Source of the DNA: Solitalea canadensis DSM 3403
Lineage (GTDB): Bacteria > Bacteroidota > Bacteroidia > Sphingobacteriales > Sphingobacteriaceae
Reading direction: 5' to 3'
DNA: 64,000 bases
NCBI RefSeq assembly: GCF_000242635.2
Contig: NC_017770.1
Location: 1,996,669 to 2,060,668, forward strand
Every line of letters starts with the position of its first letter. Positions within the stretch are counted from its first letter, which is position 1. Below, in pieces: positions 42,087 to 51,710 of the stretch. The notes under the pieces are model-generated. The model was not told where the DNA came from. It did not search any database and was given only the letters and a program-made list of their open reading frames with translations. A program made the translations under genes and the position numbers.

Positions 42087-43187
42087 ATGAGTGAAAACAA
42101 ACTTCAACGAAAGATCATTCATATCGATATGGATGCGTTTTACGCATCCGTCGAGCAAAGAGACAATCCTGATTATAAAGGTAAACCAATTATTGTTGGC
42201 GGTTTACCACAAGGAAGGGGTGGGGTTGTTGCAACGGCAAGTTATGAAGCCCGTAGGTTTGGAGTCCGCTCAGCTATGCCCTCGAAAAAAGCGCAACAAC
42301 TATGTCCACATGCTATATTTGTTCGTCCAAGATTTGCCGCCTACAAAGAAGTCTCCCAAAAGATTCGTGAAATATTTCATCGCTATACAGATCTGATTGA
42401 ACCTTTATCATTAGATGAGGCCTACCTGGATGTTACCCATGATAAATTAGAAATTGGTTCGGCCATTGAAATTGCCATGCAAATTAAAAAGGCGATAAAA
42501 GATGAACTAAATCTGACCGCTTCAGCCGGTGTTTCGGTCAATAAGTTTGTTGCTAAAATTGCTTCTGATATAAACAAACCCGATGGCTTAACATTTATCG
42601 GGCCTTCCAAGATCGAATCTTTTATGGAATCACTTGCAGTGGAGAAATTTCATGGCATTGGAAGAGTTACCGCGGAAAAAATGAAACGGATGAATTTGTT
42701 TACCGGAGCTGATCTTAAAAAGCTTACAGAAGAGCAACTCCTGTTACATTTTGGTAAACCAGGTAAGTTTTACTATAAAATTGTGAGAGGAATTGATGAT
42801 AGGGAAGTGCAACCCAATCGTGTGACAAAATCTGTCGGTGCAGAAGATACTTTTCCTTATGATTTAACAGATCTGGAAGAGATGAATGTCGAATTAGATA
42901 AGATCGCTAAAACTGTAGCAGACCGATTACAACGGTACCAACTGAAAGGGAGAACGTTAACATTAAAAATCAAATACAGCGATTTTAAGCAAATCACCCG
43001 AAATCAGTCATTTCTGCATGAAATAAACGATTTGCAAACAATTGCCCAAACGGCAAAGGAGTTATTACTTAAAACATCACCAGAAGATAAAAAAATCAGG
43101 CTTTTAGGGATTACACTTTCTAACTTTAATGAGATTTTTACGCATAAAAACACCTCTCAACTTGAGTTATTTCAATACGATGATTAA
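42087..43187 (+). CDS. dinB: DNA polymerase IV (Y family)
   Basis: A 366-residue translesion polymerase. IIHIDMDAFYASVEQRDNP gives the first catalytic Asp and the steric-gate region, PLSLDEAYLDVT the DE pair, and GVSVNKFVAKIASDINKPDG the palm/thumb motif. Helix-hairpin-helix FHGIGRVTAEKMKRM follows, and the little-finger domain makes up the last ~110 residues. The C-terminus (SQLELFQYDD) resembles a beta-clamp-binding motif, with QLELF as its core. It copies past damaged bases at low fidelity. Confidence 0.95.
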   Translation: MSENKLQRKIIHIDMDAFYASVEQRDNPDYKGKPIIVGGLPQGRGGVVATASYEARRFGVRSAMPSKKAQQLCPHAIFVRPRFAAYKEVSQKIREIFHRYTDLIEPLSLDEAYLDVTHDKLEIGSAIEIAMQIKKAIKDELNLTASAGVSVNKFVAKIASDINKPDGLTFIGPSKIESFMESLAVEKFHGIGRVTAEKMKRMNLFTGADLKKLTEEQLLLHFGKPGKFYYKIVRGIDDREVQPNRVTKSVGAEDTFPYDLTDLEEMNVELDKIAKTVADRLQRYQLKGRTLTLKIKYSDFKQITRNQSFLHEINDLQTIAQTAKELLLKTSPEDKKIRLLGITLSNFNEIFTHKNTSQLELFQYDD

Positions 43188-43191
43188 ACGT

Positions 43192-43365
43192 TTATTTTCC
43201 CATTACTTTCATAATGATGAAAATAATAACAGCAATTACAACCACCACCAATAATACTCCCGACCAAACGCCTGCTTTAAAAATTCCTTCAATAACAGAA
43301 CAGCTGCTCAGACTTATAACCAAACTAAATAAAAATGTTAATGATAATAGGTTATGCCTTTTCAT
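43192..43365 (-). CDS. Small lipoprotein with a C-terminal membrane helix
   Basis: This 57-residue protein reads MKRHNLLSLTFLFSLVISLS then SCSVIEGIFKAGVWSG, followed by a hydrophobic helix (VLLVVVVIAVIIFIIMKVMG). LSSC is a lipobox with Cys22. Small Sphingobacterial lipoproteins with 'SC.VIEGIFKAG' followed by a membrane helix are familiar to me, but their function is unknown. The stop is 5 bp from the dinB stop (convergent). A + strand frame over the same DNA is a shadow. Confidence 0.7.
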   Translation of the reverse strand: MKRHNLLSLTFLFSLVISLSSCSVIEGIFKAGVWSGVLLVVVVIAVIIFIIMKVMGK

Positions 43366-43483
43366 ATTTCATGGGATTAGTTCACAACTAGTATTGAAAA
43401 AACCATGCCTTAAAAACAGCTCTTTAAATGGTTTTTAAACTGGTTGAAATAACAAACTGAGAAATTTATACCCCAATGAAAGT

Positions 43484-43897
43484 CTAGGCAATAAGAACAA
43501 AGGTTCCAATAATGATCAATGAAGCGCCAATAATAATTTTAGGCGTTAGACTTTCTCCAAGAAATAAGACCGCTAATAAAATAGTAATAACCAGACTGGC
43601 TTTATCGATAGGAGCCACTTGTGAAACTTTTCCTATTTGCAAGGCCTTAAAATAAAAGATCCATGATAAACCGGTAGCTGCTCCTGATAACAATAAGAAA
43701 AGCCAATTTTGTTTATTTAAATCTAGTAGAGAGCTAGTGGCACCTTTAAAAAGTGCAATTCCCCAGGCTAAAAATAAGATTACTACTGTTCTTATAGCCG
43801 TAGCCAAATCGCTATCGATATTTTTAATACCTATCTTAGCAAAGATGGCCGTTAAAGCCGCAAAAAATGCAGATAATAAAGCATATACCCACCACAT
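43484..43897 (-). CDS. EamA-type transporter, single repeat
   Basis: This 137-residue protein has five membrane helices forming one EamA half: WWVYALLSAFFAALTAIFAK, then LATAIRTVVILFLAWGIALF, then LSWIFYFKALQIGKVSQVAP, then VITILLAVLFLGESLTPK, then IIIGASLIIIGTFVLIA. Full DMT transporters have two such halves, and single-half members of this type work as dimers. The exported metabolite is unknown. It is monocistronic. Confidence 0.85.
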   Translation of the reverse strand: MWWVYALLSAFFAALTAIFAKIGIKNIDSDLATAIRTVVILFLAWGIALFKGATSSLLDLNKQNWLFLLLSGAATGLSWIFYFKALQIGKVSQVAPIDKASLVITILLAVLFLGESLTPKIIIGASLIIIGTFVLIA

Positions 43898-44042
43898 GAT
43901 GTATTAGTTTGATGTTTAATACCAAGATAGTGGAAAGGGTTGTCTGTATGCATATTATCCCGAGATATTTTTTAAATCGTTCCAGAGAAGATACATTACA
44001 ACCCTTCGTTTCCGTATTTGCCTCAATTGTTAACCTTCTATT

Positions 44043-45635
44043 CTACCTCAATACAAATCCCCACCACCGTTTTTTAAACAAATTCATTGATTCTTTTAAA
44101 TGTTGGTTAAACATAAGCAATATAACTACCGCGATTAATGCAATACCTACGAACGTATATATTTCCATGTTTGTTAACAAAAAACTTTGTTTCGCAATAG
44201 CGGTATCAAGCTGTTTTATTGCCAATTGATACGATTGATCTACTGAGTATCCTTTTAATTGAAAGCTTTGCGTAAGTTGCGTTAATCGATCTTGTGTATT
44301 CATGCTTTCTGGTGAAACAAATTGCTGCATTTTTAAATAATGCTTTCGCTGTAAGATCACCTGTGCATTCTGTAAAAAAGAAAATCCAAGTACCGTCCCT
44401 CCAAAACGACCTAAAACAGCGATCAATCCGCCTGAAACAATCTGTGCATCAGGAACTGCTGAAAGTGTAAAAAGCACTAATGGAATAAAGATACTACCTA
44501 CACCCATTCCTTGCAGAAAGTAAGGTATGGCAATCTGCTGGAGCGAAACATCAGGAACGAACAGAAATGTAAACCACAAGTGATATACTGCTAATAATGC
44601 AAATCCAAACATCAGGTTAAATCGCAACGGTAGTTTTCGTGCCAATGCTATTCCTGAAATAACTAATCCGGTAATTATACCCGCAACATTAATGTATTGA
44701 ACGTGCACCACATGAATCTGTTCCCAGTTCCAAATGCGATTCATGGTTGAATGACAGATATTTAAAGTTGATCTCGACAGGTAAAAAATCAGGAAAACAC
44801 CCAAACCAATTCTTAGATCCGCCACTTTGAATACATTTAAATCAAAGACTGGACGTTTCATATTCAACTGTTTTAAAATGAATAAGGCCGAACCTATTAA
44901 TGTTACTATTCCGGCAATTACTATTTCTGTTGATTGAAACCAGTATTTCTTTTCGCCATAAACAAAAAAATAGGTTCCGGATATGGTAATGGTTAACAGT
45001 AATATGTAACTCGACCAATCGATCTGATAAAGTGGAAATTTACGTACGTGGCGTTCATCGTTAAATGTCAGCAGAATAAGGCCCAGCGCTAACAACTGAC
45101 ATAAAGCGGCAGTATAGGCCATGTAGGCCCAACTGAAGTTGTCGAGCATCCATACAATGATATTCATGGTAAGGGTAGAAGAGATCAGTAGTAAACCATA
45201 AAAAAATGAGTATACTATGATAATGGCGTCTTTCGATTTAAACCTCGACAATAGTAAAGAACGTAATGGAATTCCTGGTAAAGCCATTAAAATGCCATCA
45301 GCTATCCTCAATAAGATAAATTGAAAGAAATTATGGGTATATGCCGATAAACATAAAACAATGGCAATCGAAATGTAAATACCGATAAGGTAATTTCTGG
45401 TTGAAAAATACCTGAATAAACGATTCTCAATAATGATTGTAGCCATTAAAACGCCATAAGTAATATTCATGGCAAATTGCATGTCTTCCAGCTGCACATC
45501 CAGGTAACTGGCGGCATACGTTACATTAGAATTGTACAAACCAAGCAACATCATAGAAGGAGTGAGACAGAAAATAAGCGTTGCCTTTACCACCCAATCA
45601 GGAACCCAAGCCTTAAAAACACTATTTCTTTGCAT
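44043..45635 (-). CDS. MFS efflux transporter, 14-helix DHA2 type (first efflux operon)
   Basis: A 530-residue polytopic protein with the layout of EmrB-like drug/proton antiporters, though its motif A is weak (RIADGILMALPGIPLRSLLL). It is the inner-membrane pump of the operon TolC-like (46735), HlyD/EmrA-like (45639), EmrB-like: 3 bp separate it from the membrane-fusion gene. It has diverged considerably from the second pump at 55039. The substrate is unknown. Confidence 0.85.
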   Translation of the reverse strand: MQRNSVFKAWVPDWVVKATLIFCLTPSMMLLGLYNSNVTYAASYLDVQLEDMQFAMNITYGVLMATIIIENRLFRYFSTRNYLIGIYISIAIVLCLSAYTHNFFQFILLRIADGILMALPGIPLRSLLLSRFKSKDAIIIVYSFFYGLLLISSTLTMNIIVWMLDNFSWAYMAYTAALCQLLALGLILLTFNDERHVRKFPLYQIDWSSYILLLTITISGTYFFVYGEKKYWFQSTEIVIAGIVTLIGSALFILKQLNMKRPVFDLNVFKVADLRIGLGVFLIFYLSRSTLNICHSTMNRIWNWEQIHVVHVQYINVAGIITGLVISGIALARKLPLRFNLMFGFALLAVYHLWFTFLFVPDVSLQQIAIPYFLQGMGVGSIFIPLVLFTLSAVPDAQIVSGGLIAVLGRFGGTVLGFSFLQNAQVILQRKHYLKMQQFVSPESMNTQDRLTQLTQSFQLKGYSVDQSYQLAIKQLDTAIAKQSFLLTNMEIYTFVGIALIAVVILLMFNQHLKESMNLFKKRWWGFVLR

Positions 45636-45638
45636 ACA

Positions 45639-46697
45639 CTATTTGTTCCTGGCCACCACAATCACATTCATTCCGGCTCTTAAGAAAGCGGTTTTATTCT
45701 CCGTATCTACAAGATTGATTTTTACCGGAATACGCTGTTCAATCTTCACAAAATTGCCGGTGGCATTATCCGGTGGCAATAAGGAAAACCGTGCTCCACT
45801 TGCGGGCGACAAAGATTCGATCTTTCCTTTAAAAATTGCACCTGCCGTAGCATCTGCTTTAATTTCAACCTGCTGTCCAATTGAAAGATTTGCCAGCTGG
45901 GTTTCCTTGAAATTGGCAGTAATCCATTTTTCTTTGCTTACTACAGATAGCAATGTTTGTCCCTCTTTTATCATTTGCCCGGGTTGAATAGTACGCTTAC
46001 CAACCCAACCGTCATCAGGTGCGGTAATAATCGTATAAGAAAGAAATAGTGAAGCATTATCAACTGCTGCTTGTTTCGCCTTAATCGTAGCGGCTGCGGT
46101 TGGTACTTTGGATGAAACTTCTGCCGTGGTCAATTCGGTCGATTGAATGGCATGTAAAACCTCGTCATAATGTGCCCTGGCTACTTCATAATTAGCTTTC
46201 ATTTGCTCAAATTGCTGCACGGTTACGGCTTCTTCTTTCAATAAATTCTCGTATCGTTTATAATCCTGCTCAGCCTTCCAAACCTGCGTTTTGGCACCAT
46301 CGAGCTGCGCTTTTCTTACGGCAACAGAACTCTGACTTGTGGCAACGCTTTTATGCATTACTTTTTCAGTTTCAAGCGCATTTTCCAGTTCAGCATTTGC
46401 CATAGCCAAACGCTCTTTATATTCGCTATTATCAATGATGATTAAGGTGTCACCTTTGTGAACAAACTGATTTTCTTTATACTTCACTTCCTGAACAAAA
46501 CCAGTAATACGACTTTGAATAGGAGTTACATATTGCTCTACCTGAGCATCATTAGTTTCCTCGTGATTAGAATAAAATATAAAAAACCATATTCCCAGCC
46601 CCATCGCTGACAAAAACAACATAGTAGCAACGTAAGTCACCACTTTGTGTGTTAAGGTTTCTTTTTTAGGTTGATGATGTTTGTTTGTTATTTGCAT
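45639..46697 (-). CDS. HlyD/EmrA-type membrane fusion protein (first efflux operon)
   Basis: A 352-residue periplasmic adaptor. One membrane helix (TMLFLSAMGLGIWFFIFY) is followed by the lipoyl half ETNDAQVEQYVTPIQSRITG, a long coiled coil (residues ~95-205), the second half YTIITAPDDGWVGKRTIQPG, and the beta-barrel LSPASGARFSLLPPDNATGN. It links the MFS pump to the outer-membrane channel encoded just upstream. The last motifs are nearly identical to those of the adaptor at 53988, so the two operons are paralogous. Confidence 0.92.
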   Translation of the reverse strand: MQITNKHHQPKKETLTHKVVTYVATMLFLSAMGLGIWFFIFYSNHEETNDAQVEQYVTPIQSRITGFVQEVKYKENQFVHKGDTLIIIDNSEYKERLAMANAELENALETEKVMHKSVATSQSSVAVRKAQLDGAKTQVWKAEQDYKRYENLLKEEAVTVQQFEQMKANYEVARAHYDEVLHAIQSTELTTAEVSSKVPTAAATIKAKQAAVDNASLFLSYTIITAPDDGWVGKRTIQPGQMIKEGQTLLSVVSKEKWITANFKETQLANLSIGQQVEIKADATAGAIFKGKIESLSPASGARFSLLPPDNATGNFVKIEQRIPVKINLVDTENKTAFLRAGMNVIVVARNK

Positions 46698-46734
46698 TTT
46701 ATTAGTTAAGTATCGTTTGTTTGGAGGGGATTTC

Positions 46735-48099
46735 CTAATTATTAAGTATTCCGGCTGCGTGTTGCAATTGGTAATATTTTAACTGAGCATCAACCTTTGC
46801 TGATACATCCGTGAATTTTGCTTCTAATAGTGAATTATCGGCATCAATCATGTCGGTGATTAAGGCCAGCTGATTTAAATATTTCATCCTTACAATCCGG
46901 TAATTTTCATTTGCCTGCATTACACTTTGTTCTGTTACTGTTAGTTTCTCTTTACTTGCTGTGTATTGTTTGTATTCTTTGTAAACCTTATCGATAATGT
47001 TATTCTTAACAATTTCTGCTTCAAGCAGCTGCTGCTCAATTTTTTTATTGGCTACACTCATTTTCTTCTTATTCTTAAATAATTCGGAAAGACTAAATGA
47101 AACATCAATACCGGCTAAACCCAAGGTATACAAGTAAGGAGTAGGAGGGAAAAACTTATAGTTTGGATAATTATAACCGTACGTGCCAAATAAAGCTACT
47201 TTAGGATAATAATTGCCTTGCGTTATTTTACGATCAGTTTGTGCAATTCCGGCTTCCTTTTCTGCAATTTGTAACTCCTCCTTATGTAGTGCAGCACTTA
47301 CATAAGCATCGTATTCATTATTAGGTAATAAAACATTACTAACACTTGAAGTATCAATTTTTAAATCCTCATTTTCAGGTATTTCTAATAGTGTTTTCAA
47401 TTGATGAAGAGCAATAGAAGTATTAGCCTCATTATTTATCAGTGCTAGTTTCATATTTGATAACTGTAGCTCCGCTCTTAAAAGGTCATTTTTAGTTAAC
47501 GCACCATTCCTTTTTAATGCTTTTACCTCTGCCAACCGGTCAACTTCTTCTTTTATTTGTTCTTTCAATACATCCGAAAACAACATCAGTTTATAAGTAC
47601 CTAAATACATGTTAATTACATTTATTTGAATGTCGTTTGCTATTTTCCTGGACTTCAATTCTGTGATTTGTTGTTCTTGTGCACTTTTTTCAATTTCATT
47701 ATTGATCTTATTACCCATATACAAAGGCATCTTTGCATTCATGGTAACATCATACATGTCGGGGATATTTTTAAACATTTCAGGAGCCGAAAAAAGTCCA
47801 TTTTCATACTGATTTAAATTGGTTACCCTTGCATATGAAGTATGCAACTCAACATCAGGTAGTCTTAATTGCTTTATTAATTGAATATTATCAGCACTTA
47901 TTTCATTTTTTACTTTAGCTTGTTTTATTTCTTTGTTTTTGTGTCGGGCAAGTTCAATAGCATCCTGCAATGTGAGCTTGGTAGCATGATTCAATTCCTG
48001 TGCATAAAGGTTATTTACGGGAAATAAAAAAATCAAAAAAACGGCAATGCAATATGCAGTGCATTTAAATTTGTTTGCAATGAAAGTATTAAGGATCAT
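46735..48099 (-). CDS. TolC-type outer membrane efflux channel (first efflux operon)
   Basis: A 454-residue protein with an extended signal peptide (cleavage near LYAQE, residue 34) and two TolC halves: LTLQDAIELARHKNKEIKQA with long helices, and the second repeat around KEAGIAQTDRKITQGNYYPK and TVTEQSVMQANENYRIVRMK. It forms the exit duct of the tripartite pump. It is the first gene of its operon and is divergent from an AraC-type gene at 48235. Confidence 0.9.
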   Translation of the reverse strand: MILNTFIANKFKCTAYCIAVFLIFLFPVNNLYAQELNHATKLTLQDAIELARHKNKEIKQAKVKNEISADNIQLIKQLRLPDVELHTSYARVTNLNQYENGLFSAPEMFKNIPDMYDVTMNAKMPLYMGNKINNEIEKSAQEQQITELKSRKIANDIQINVINMYLGTYKLMLFSDVLKEQIKEEVDRLAEVKALKRNGALTKNDLLRAELQLSNMKLALINNEANTSIALHQLKTLLEIPENEDLKIDTSSVSNVLLPNNEYDAYVSAALHKEELQIAEKEAGIAQTDRKITQGNYYPKVALFGTYGYNYPNYKFFPPTPYLYTLGLAGIDVSFSLSELFKNKKKMSVANKKIEQQLLEAEIVKNNIIDKVYKEYKQYTASKEKLTVTEQSVMQANENYRIVRMKYLNQLALITDMIDADNSLLEAKFTDVSAKVDAQLKYYQLQHAAGILNN

Positions 48100-48178
48100 A
48101 TTATTATGGTGCAGATGCAGTAGACGACTGGCTATTTCTAAGCTACTTATCTGCTGTTTTTATTAATTGCAAATTTCC

Positions 48179-48186
48179 TAACTTTG
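48179..48186 (+). promoter_or_regulatory. -7 element of the AraC gene
   Basis: TAACTTTG matches TAnnTTTG and lies 49 bp before the ATG at 48235, in the intergenic region shared with the divergent efflux operon. Confidence 0.45.
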
Positions 48187-48234
48187 ACTTCGGCATAATT
48201 ATTCACCAAAGACAAAGATTTATTCATTTCGGCC

Positions 48235-49050
48235 ATGCCAATTCCTCAACCTGATTATTTAACAGAAGTAGATAAAATTGAAGGCAATATTTACTGTAAT
48301 CATGATTATACAGGAGAGAACCATATTGCCATGCACCAGCATACGAAAGCACAGTTTTTATTTGCTGAAGGAGGGATTGTACACGTAATTACGGAGGATG
48401 AATCTTATTTTTTGCCGGCCCGACATTATATGTGGATACCTGCAGGAAGGCCTCACAGCATTATTTTTAATTCGTTGGATGTGATGATGAGGAATTTATA
48501 CTTTCCCGTAGAACCGTGCGAAGAGGTATTTTATAGCAAAATTGCCATATATCCGGTAAATGAATTATTGTTGGAAATGCTATTTTTCACAACTCGTTGG
48601 AAAGGACAGATATCAAGAGAAAATGAAACCGCCTATTCATTTATTGTTGCTCTCAAAAAAATATTGCCTAGTATTAGTATTCATAGTTTACCATTAGGAC
48701 TGCCTTATCCCAAATCGGAACGTTTGTTAAAAGTCGCCAGGTATATGAACCAACATCTTCAAGATCAGTTATCCTTTCCGGATATCGCAAAGAGATTTGG
48801 ATTTAGTGAACGAACGCTATCCCGCACCTTTCAGCAAGAAGTAAAAATGTCTTTTATACAGTTTTTAACTGTGCAACGCATGATGAAATCATTACAATTA
48901 TTACTTGATGAGAAAAAAACCGTAAATGAAACAGCCTATGCGGTTGGTTATAACAGCTTACCTACATTTAGCAATACCTTTTCTAAAATTGTGGGAGTAA
49001 GGCCGTCGGAGTATGTTAAACTGAGAGGTGTCTTAAAAAAAGATTCTTAG
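48235..49050 (+). CDS. AraC family regulator with cupin sensor domain
   Basis: This 271-residue protein has an N-terminal cupin (HIAMHQHTKAQFLFAEGGIV, then LPARHYMWIPAGRPHSIIFN) and a C-terminal double helix-turn-helix (LSFPDIAKRFGFSERTLSRT, VNETAYAVGYNSLPTFSNTF, KIVGVRPSEYVKLRG). It is divergent from the efflux operon that begins at 48099, 135 bp away, and is its likely regulator. Cupin-type AraC proteins of this kind often sense small hydrophobic compounds. Confidence 0.88.
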   Translation: MPIPQPDYLTEVDKIEGNIYCNHDYTGENHIAMHQHTKAQFLFAEGGIVHVITEDESYFLPARHYMWIPAGRPHSIIFNSLDVMMRNLYFPVEPCEEVFYSKIAIYPVNELLLEMLFFTTRWKGQISRENETAYSFIVALKKILPSISIHSLPLGLPYPKSERLLKVARYMNQHLQDQLSFPDIAKRFGFSERTLSRTFQQEVKMSFIQFLTVQRMMKSLQLLLDEKKTVNETAYAVGYNSLPTFSNTFSKIVGVRPSEYVKLRGVLKKDS

Positions 49051-49051
49051 C

Positions 49052-49990
49052 TCAAATATTATTTAACACCTCAACAATAACAAACATATTAACAACATTT
49101 TGAGCAATCTGAATTAACCCATTTTTGCAAACAATGTTAAAACCTTTTTCATGCTTAATTACCTTACCAACTTCAGATAAAGGATAATGGGAATTGTTGC
49201 TATAGCCTTTTATTTTCAGGTCTTTATCTAACGGCAATTCAGCAGCATATTTGGATAATTCCGCTGCGGTAAACATTCCGCTCAATAAATGGTAGATGCG
49301 TTCAACAGACCATTCTTCCCATTGAATGCGCTCAAAAATAGTTTTTTTATCAATTCGATAGGCTCGTTCAGTTGAACTATGTTCAGGCTGCTTAATTCTT
49401 GTATATTGACCTTTTTCAATAGATTCCATAACATCTATAATCATTTGATATCCAATATTTTCTGAATTATGTACTGTTTGAATATAAGGTGTTCCGATTG
49501 CAATCTTAAATTCCCTTTGCATGATAATGTCACCTGTATCTTCTTTTTTTGCTATATAGTGGATGGTTACTCCTGCATTTAAATCAAAATCTAAATACTG
49601 CCACAAAAGTGGTTGAGGTCCACGATATTTCGGTAACAAAGAAGGATGGATATTTATAGTACCCAATGGAGAAGAATGAACAAGTTCATCTATAAAAATA
49701 AAAGGGCTTGAATAGACAATTGTTAGGTCTGTATTTAATTTTTTTGACCATTCAACTAACGCTTTTTGATTGTCTTTATACAGAAAAAAAACGGGTAATC
49801 TTTTGCCGGAACGAAGAATACGGAAGATACGACAAGAAATATCGAAAACTATATTTGCAATGCGCGTTTTTAACTGCGTTTTTTTATTTCTTTGTCTGGT
49901 AAATGCAACACCGACCAGCTCAATTTCTTTATTACTGATCAAGCTTCTCGCAATACGATTATATCCGGATGTAATTAATAGCACTTTCAT
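49052..49990 (-). CDS. Formyltransferase-fold protein (methionyl-tRNA formyltransferase-like)
   Basis: A 312-residue protein. LGTINIHPSLLPKYRGPQPL contains Asn113 and His115 and KKEDTGDIIMQREF contains Asp151, together the Asn-His-Asp set of 10-formyltetrahydrofolate-dependent formyltransferases. The C-terminal part (from about residue 205) resembles the FMT C-terminal domain. It is shorter than a housekeeping Fmt in the middle and lacks its usual N-terminal FMGTPxFA motif (it has LLITSGYNRIARSLIS). I infer a sugar or small-molecule formyltransferase. It ends 2 bp from the convergent AraC gene. Confidence 0.8.
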   Translation of the reverse strand: MKVLLITSGYNRIARSLISNKEIELVGVAFTRQRNKKTQLKTRIANIVFDISCRIFRILRSGKRLPVFFLYKDNQKALVEWSKKLNTDLTIVYSSPFIFIDELVHSSPLGTINIHPSLLPKYRGPQPLLWQYLDFDLNAGVTIHYIAKKEDTGDIIMQREFKIAIGTPYIQTVHNSENIGYQMIIDVMESIEKGQYTRIKQPEHSSTERAYRIDKKTIFERIQWEEWSVERIYHLLSGMFTAAELSKYAAELPLDKDLKIKGYSNNSHYPLSEVGKVIKHEKGFNIVCKNGLIQIAQNVVNMFVIVEVLNNI

Positions 49991-50079
49991 TGTAGATATT
50001 TTTAATTATACTATAGCCTCTGGAACCATAATCAATTAAAAACAAAAACCTTACCGCATAATAGAAAGTTAAGAATTAT

Positions 50080-51462
50080 TTAAATACCATTAAAGAAAAT
50101 ACTCTTTCCGGGATTGGTGAGTGTGTATTGGTAAATCAGATTTTTTACATAATCATAAGAGGGATAATTAGTTAATGATTGCTTTAACAAGTCAAGGTTG
50201 TTCCAATTGGTTTCTTCTTCAATGAATCCCATGCCATAAAATTCACCTCTGTGTATCAACAAACAACTTTTCTCCATTGAGGTTCTGCCTTCATCAATTA
50301 TGGCAAAAGAGGGTAAATAATTATTGATCGATTCAAGAGCCAAATCTAAGCGACTATTATACGTGTCGGCAGTTTCTTCACCTTTGCAAGCTCCTTTACA
50401 GTCTGTTGAACAGCTTTCATGATTTTTATGCAGGAAACATAACTTTGGACAAAGCTCATAATCATCAATTAACTGATAAAGAAAGCGATATCCATCACTT
50501 AAACTATTAAATGTAACTAACGGCTTAAAGTGTTTTATCTTCTTACTAACCGCCAAACGTTTATAACCATTTTGAGCATCGAACAGGTACAAACCAAAAA
50601 GCTGATCGAATTGCTTTAATGAACGGTTATACTTTGGCCAATGTTTTTTAATTTCAAGCGCCTCTAATACAAATGCATATAATTCAGTTCCACATTCGGT
50701 AAAAGAAATGCTATAGATATTTCGCAAAAAATCCTGTTTCTGTTGTGTTGCCTTATTATTCGTAAAGTGACTTAATACTCTCTTCCTTAAATTGACAGCC
50801 TTACCAATGTAAATAATGGCTCCTTTTTTATCATAGAAATAATAAACGCCAGCGGTATAAGGTAATTGGTCGATTTGTTCTTTAGGTAAATTAGATGGGA
50901 GAGAGGCCTCCTTAGAACCCTTTTTCAGTGATTGTAGAATGAAGTTCCCATTGTCATTTTCGATTAGTTTTGAGAAAAGAATGGTGGTAGCATTGGCGTC
51001 TCCACCTGCACGATGGCGATTCTCAATAGTGATATCTAACTGTTTACATAATTTTCCTAATCCGTATGAAGAGAATCCCGGGAAAATCTTACGAGCTAGT
51101 CTAACAGTGCAGAGTTTTGGAGCCTGCAGTTGATAACCACAAGTAGTTAGTTGGTGCGTCAGAAACGAATAATCGAAATTTACATTGTGAGCAACAAAGA
51201 CCTTGTCATGTAATAATTGATAAATATTTTCAGCAACCTCACTAAAAGAGGGTGCATTTTTTACCATTTCATTACTGATACCGGTTAATGATTGGATATG
51301 AATGGGAATTGACGAACCCGGATTAATTAATGTTTCATAACTATCAATTACTTCTTTACCGTTATGAATGAAAATAGCAACCTCCGTTATCCCATAATTA
51401 CTGGCATATCCTCCGGTAGTTTCAATATCAACAATTGCGTATAATAGTTCTCCTGATTGCAT
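50080..51462 (-). CDS. DEDDh exonuclease fused to a GIY-YIG (UvrC-like) nuclease
   Basis: About 460 residues from the ATG at 51462 (MQSGELLYAIVDIETTGGYA). An upstream ATG would add 17 hydrophobic residues but is unlikely. Residues ~7-170 are a DnaQ-type exonuclease: DIETTG, HNVNFDYSFL and HRAGGDANAT. Residues ~200-275 are a GIY-YIG domain: TAGVYYFYDKKGAIIYIGKA then NLRKRVLSHF. A cysteine cluster with an unusual spacing (CPKLCFLHKNHESCSTDCKG) follows. The fusion is widespread in Bacteroidetes and actinobacteria and is presumed to act in nucleotide excision or structure-specific repair, like Cho. Confidence 0.9.
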   Translation of the reverse strand: MQSGELLYAIVDIETTGGYASNYGITEVAIFIHNGKEVIDSYETLINPGSSIPIHIQSLTGISNEMVKNAPSFSEVAENIYQLLHDKVFVAHNVNFDYSFLTHQLTTCGYQLQAPKLCTVRLARKIFPGFSSYGLGKLCKQLDITIENRHRAGGDANATTILFSKLIENDNGNFILQSLKKGSKEASLPSNLPKEQIDQLPYTAGVYYFYDKKGAIIYIGKAVNLRKRVLSHFTNNKATQQKQDFLRNIYSISFTECGTELYAFVLEALEIKKHWPKYNRSLKQFDQLFGLYLFDAQNGYKRLAVSKKIKHFKPLVTFNSLSDGYRFLYQLIDDYELCPKLCFLHKNHESCSTDCKGACKGEETADTYNSRLDLALESINNYLPSFAIIDEGRTSMEKSCLLIHRGEFYGMGFIEEETNWNNLDLLKQSLTNYPSYDYVKNLIYQYTLTNPGKSIFFNGI

Positions 51463-51622
51463 AACAAATGCTAAAGCTCTGGCAAATATAATAAAGCTAA
51501 TTATTTTAGTCAACTAGCAAATATTTTTAGCCAAAAGAATTTTTATGAACTGGGAGTAAGCGTCTTAACTGCAATAAAAACCTAATAAGGTGTAATAATC
51601 TATTAAAAACGATTAAAACTCA

Positions 51623-51630
51623 TACTTTTG
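51623..51630 (+). promoter_or_regulatory. -7 element of the MACPF gene
   Basis: TACTTTTG matches TAnnTTTG and lies 80 bp before the ATG at 51711. No good -33 element is visible. Confidence 0.4.
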
Positions 51631-51710
51631 GATCGCCTAAGAAGTAACTTTCTTCTATCCGGAAAGTTTAATACTTAAAACATTATACTTACAATAACAT
51701 CTTTTTAAAT

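Noticed and set aside
41504-43187. Functional link between the DinB-fold protein and DNA polymerase IV (DinB)
   Set aside because: They are unrelated families that share a name, and a terminator and a separate promoter lie between them.
43214-43438. A 74-codon + strand frame after dinB
   Set aside because: It is Thr/Asn/Leu-rich without protein-like features and covers the better-supported small lipoprotein gene on the - strand.
43909-44229. A 106-codon + strand frame at the end of the first MFS gene
   Set aside because: It is largely antisense to the clearly coding C-terminus of the transporter and has no recognisable domain.
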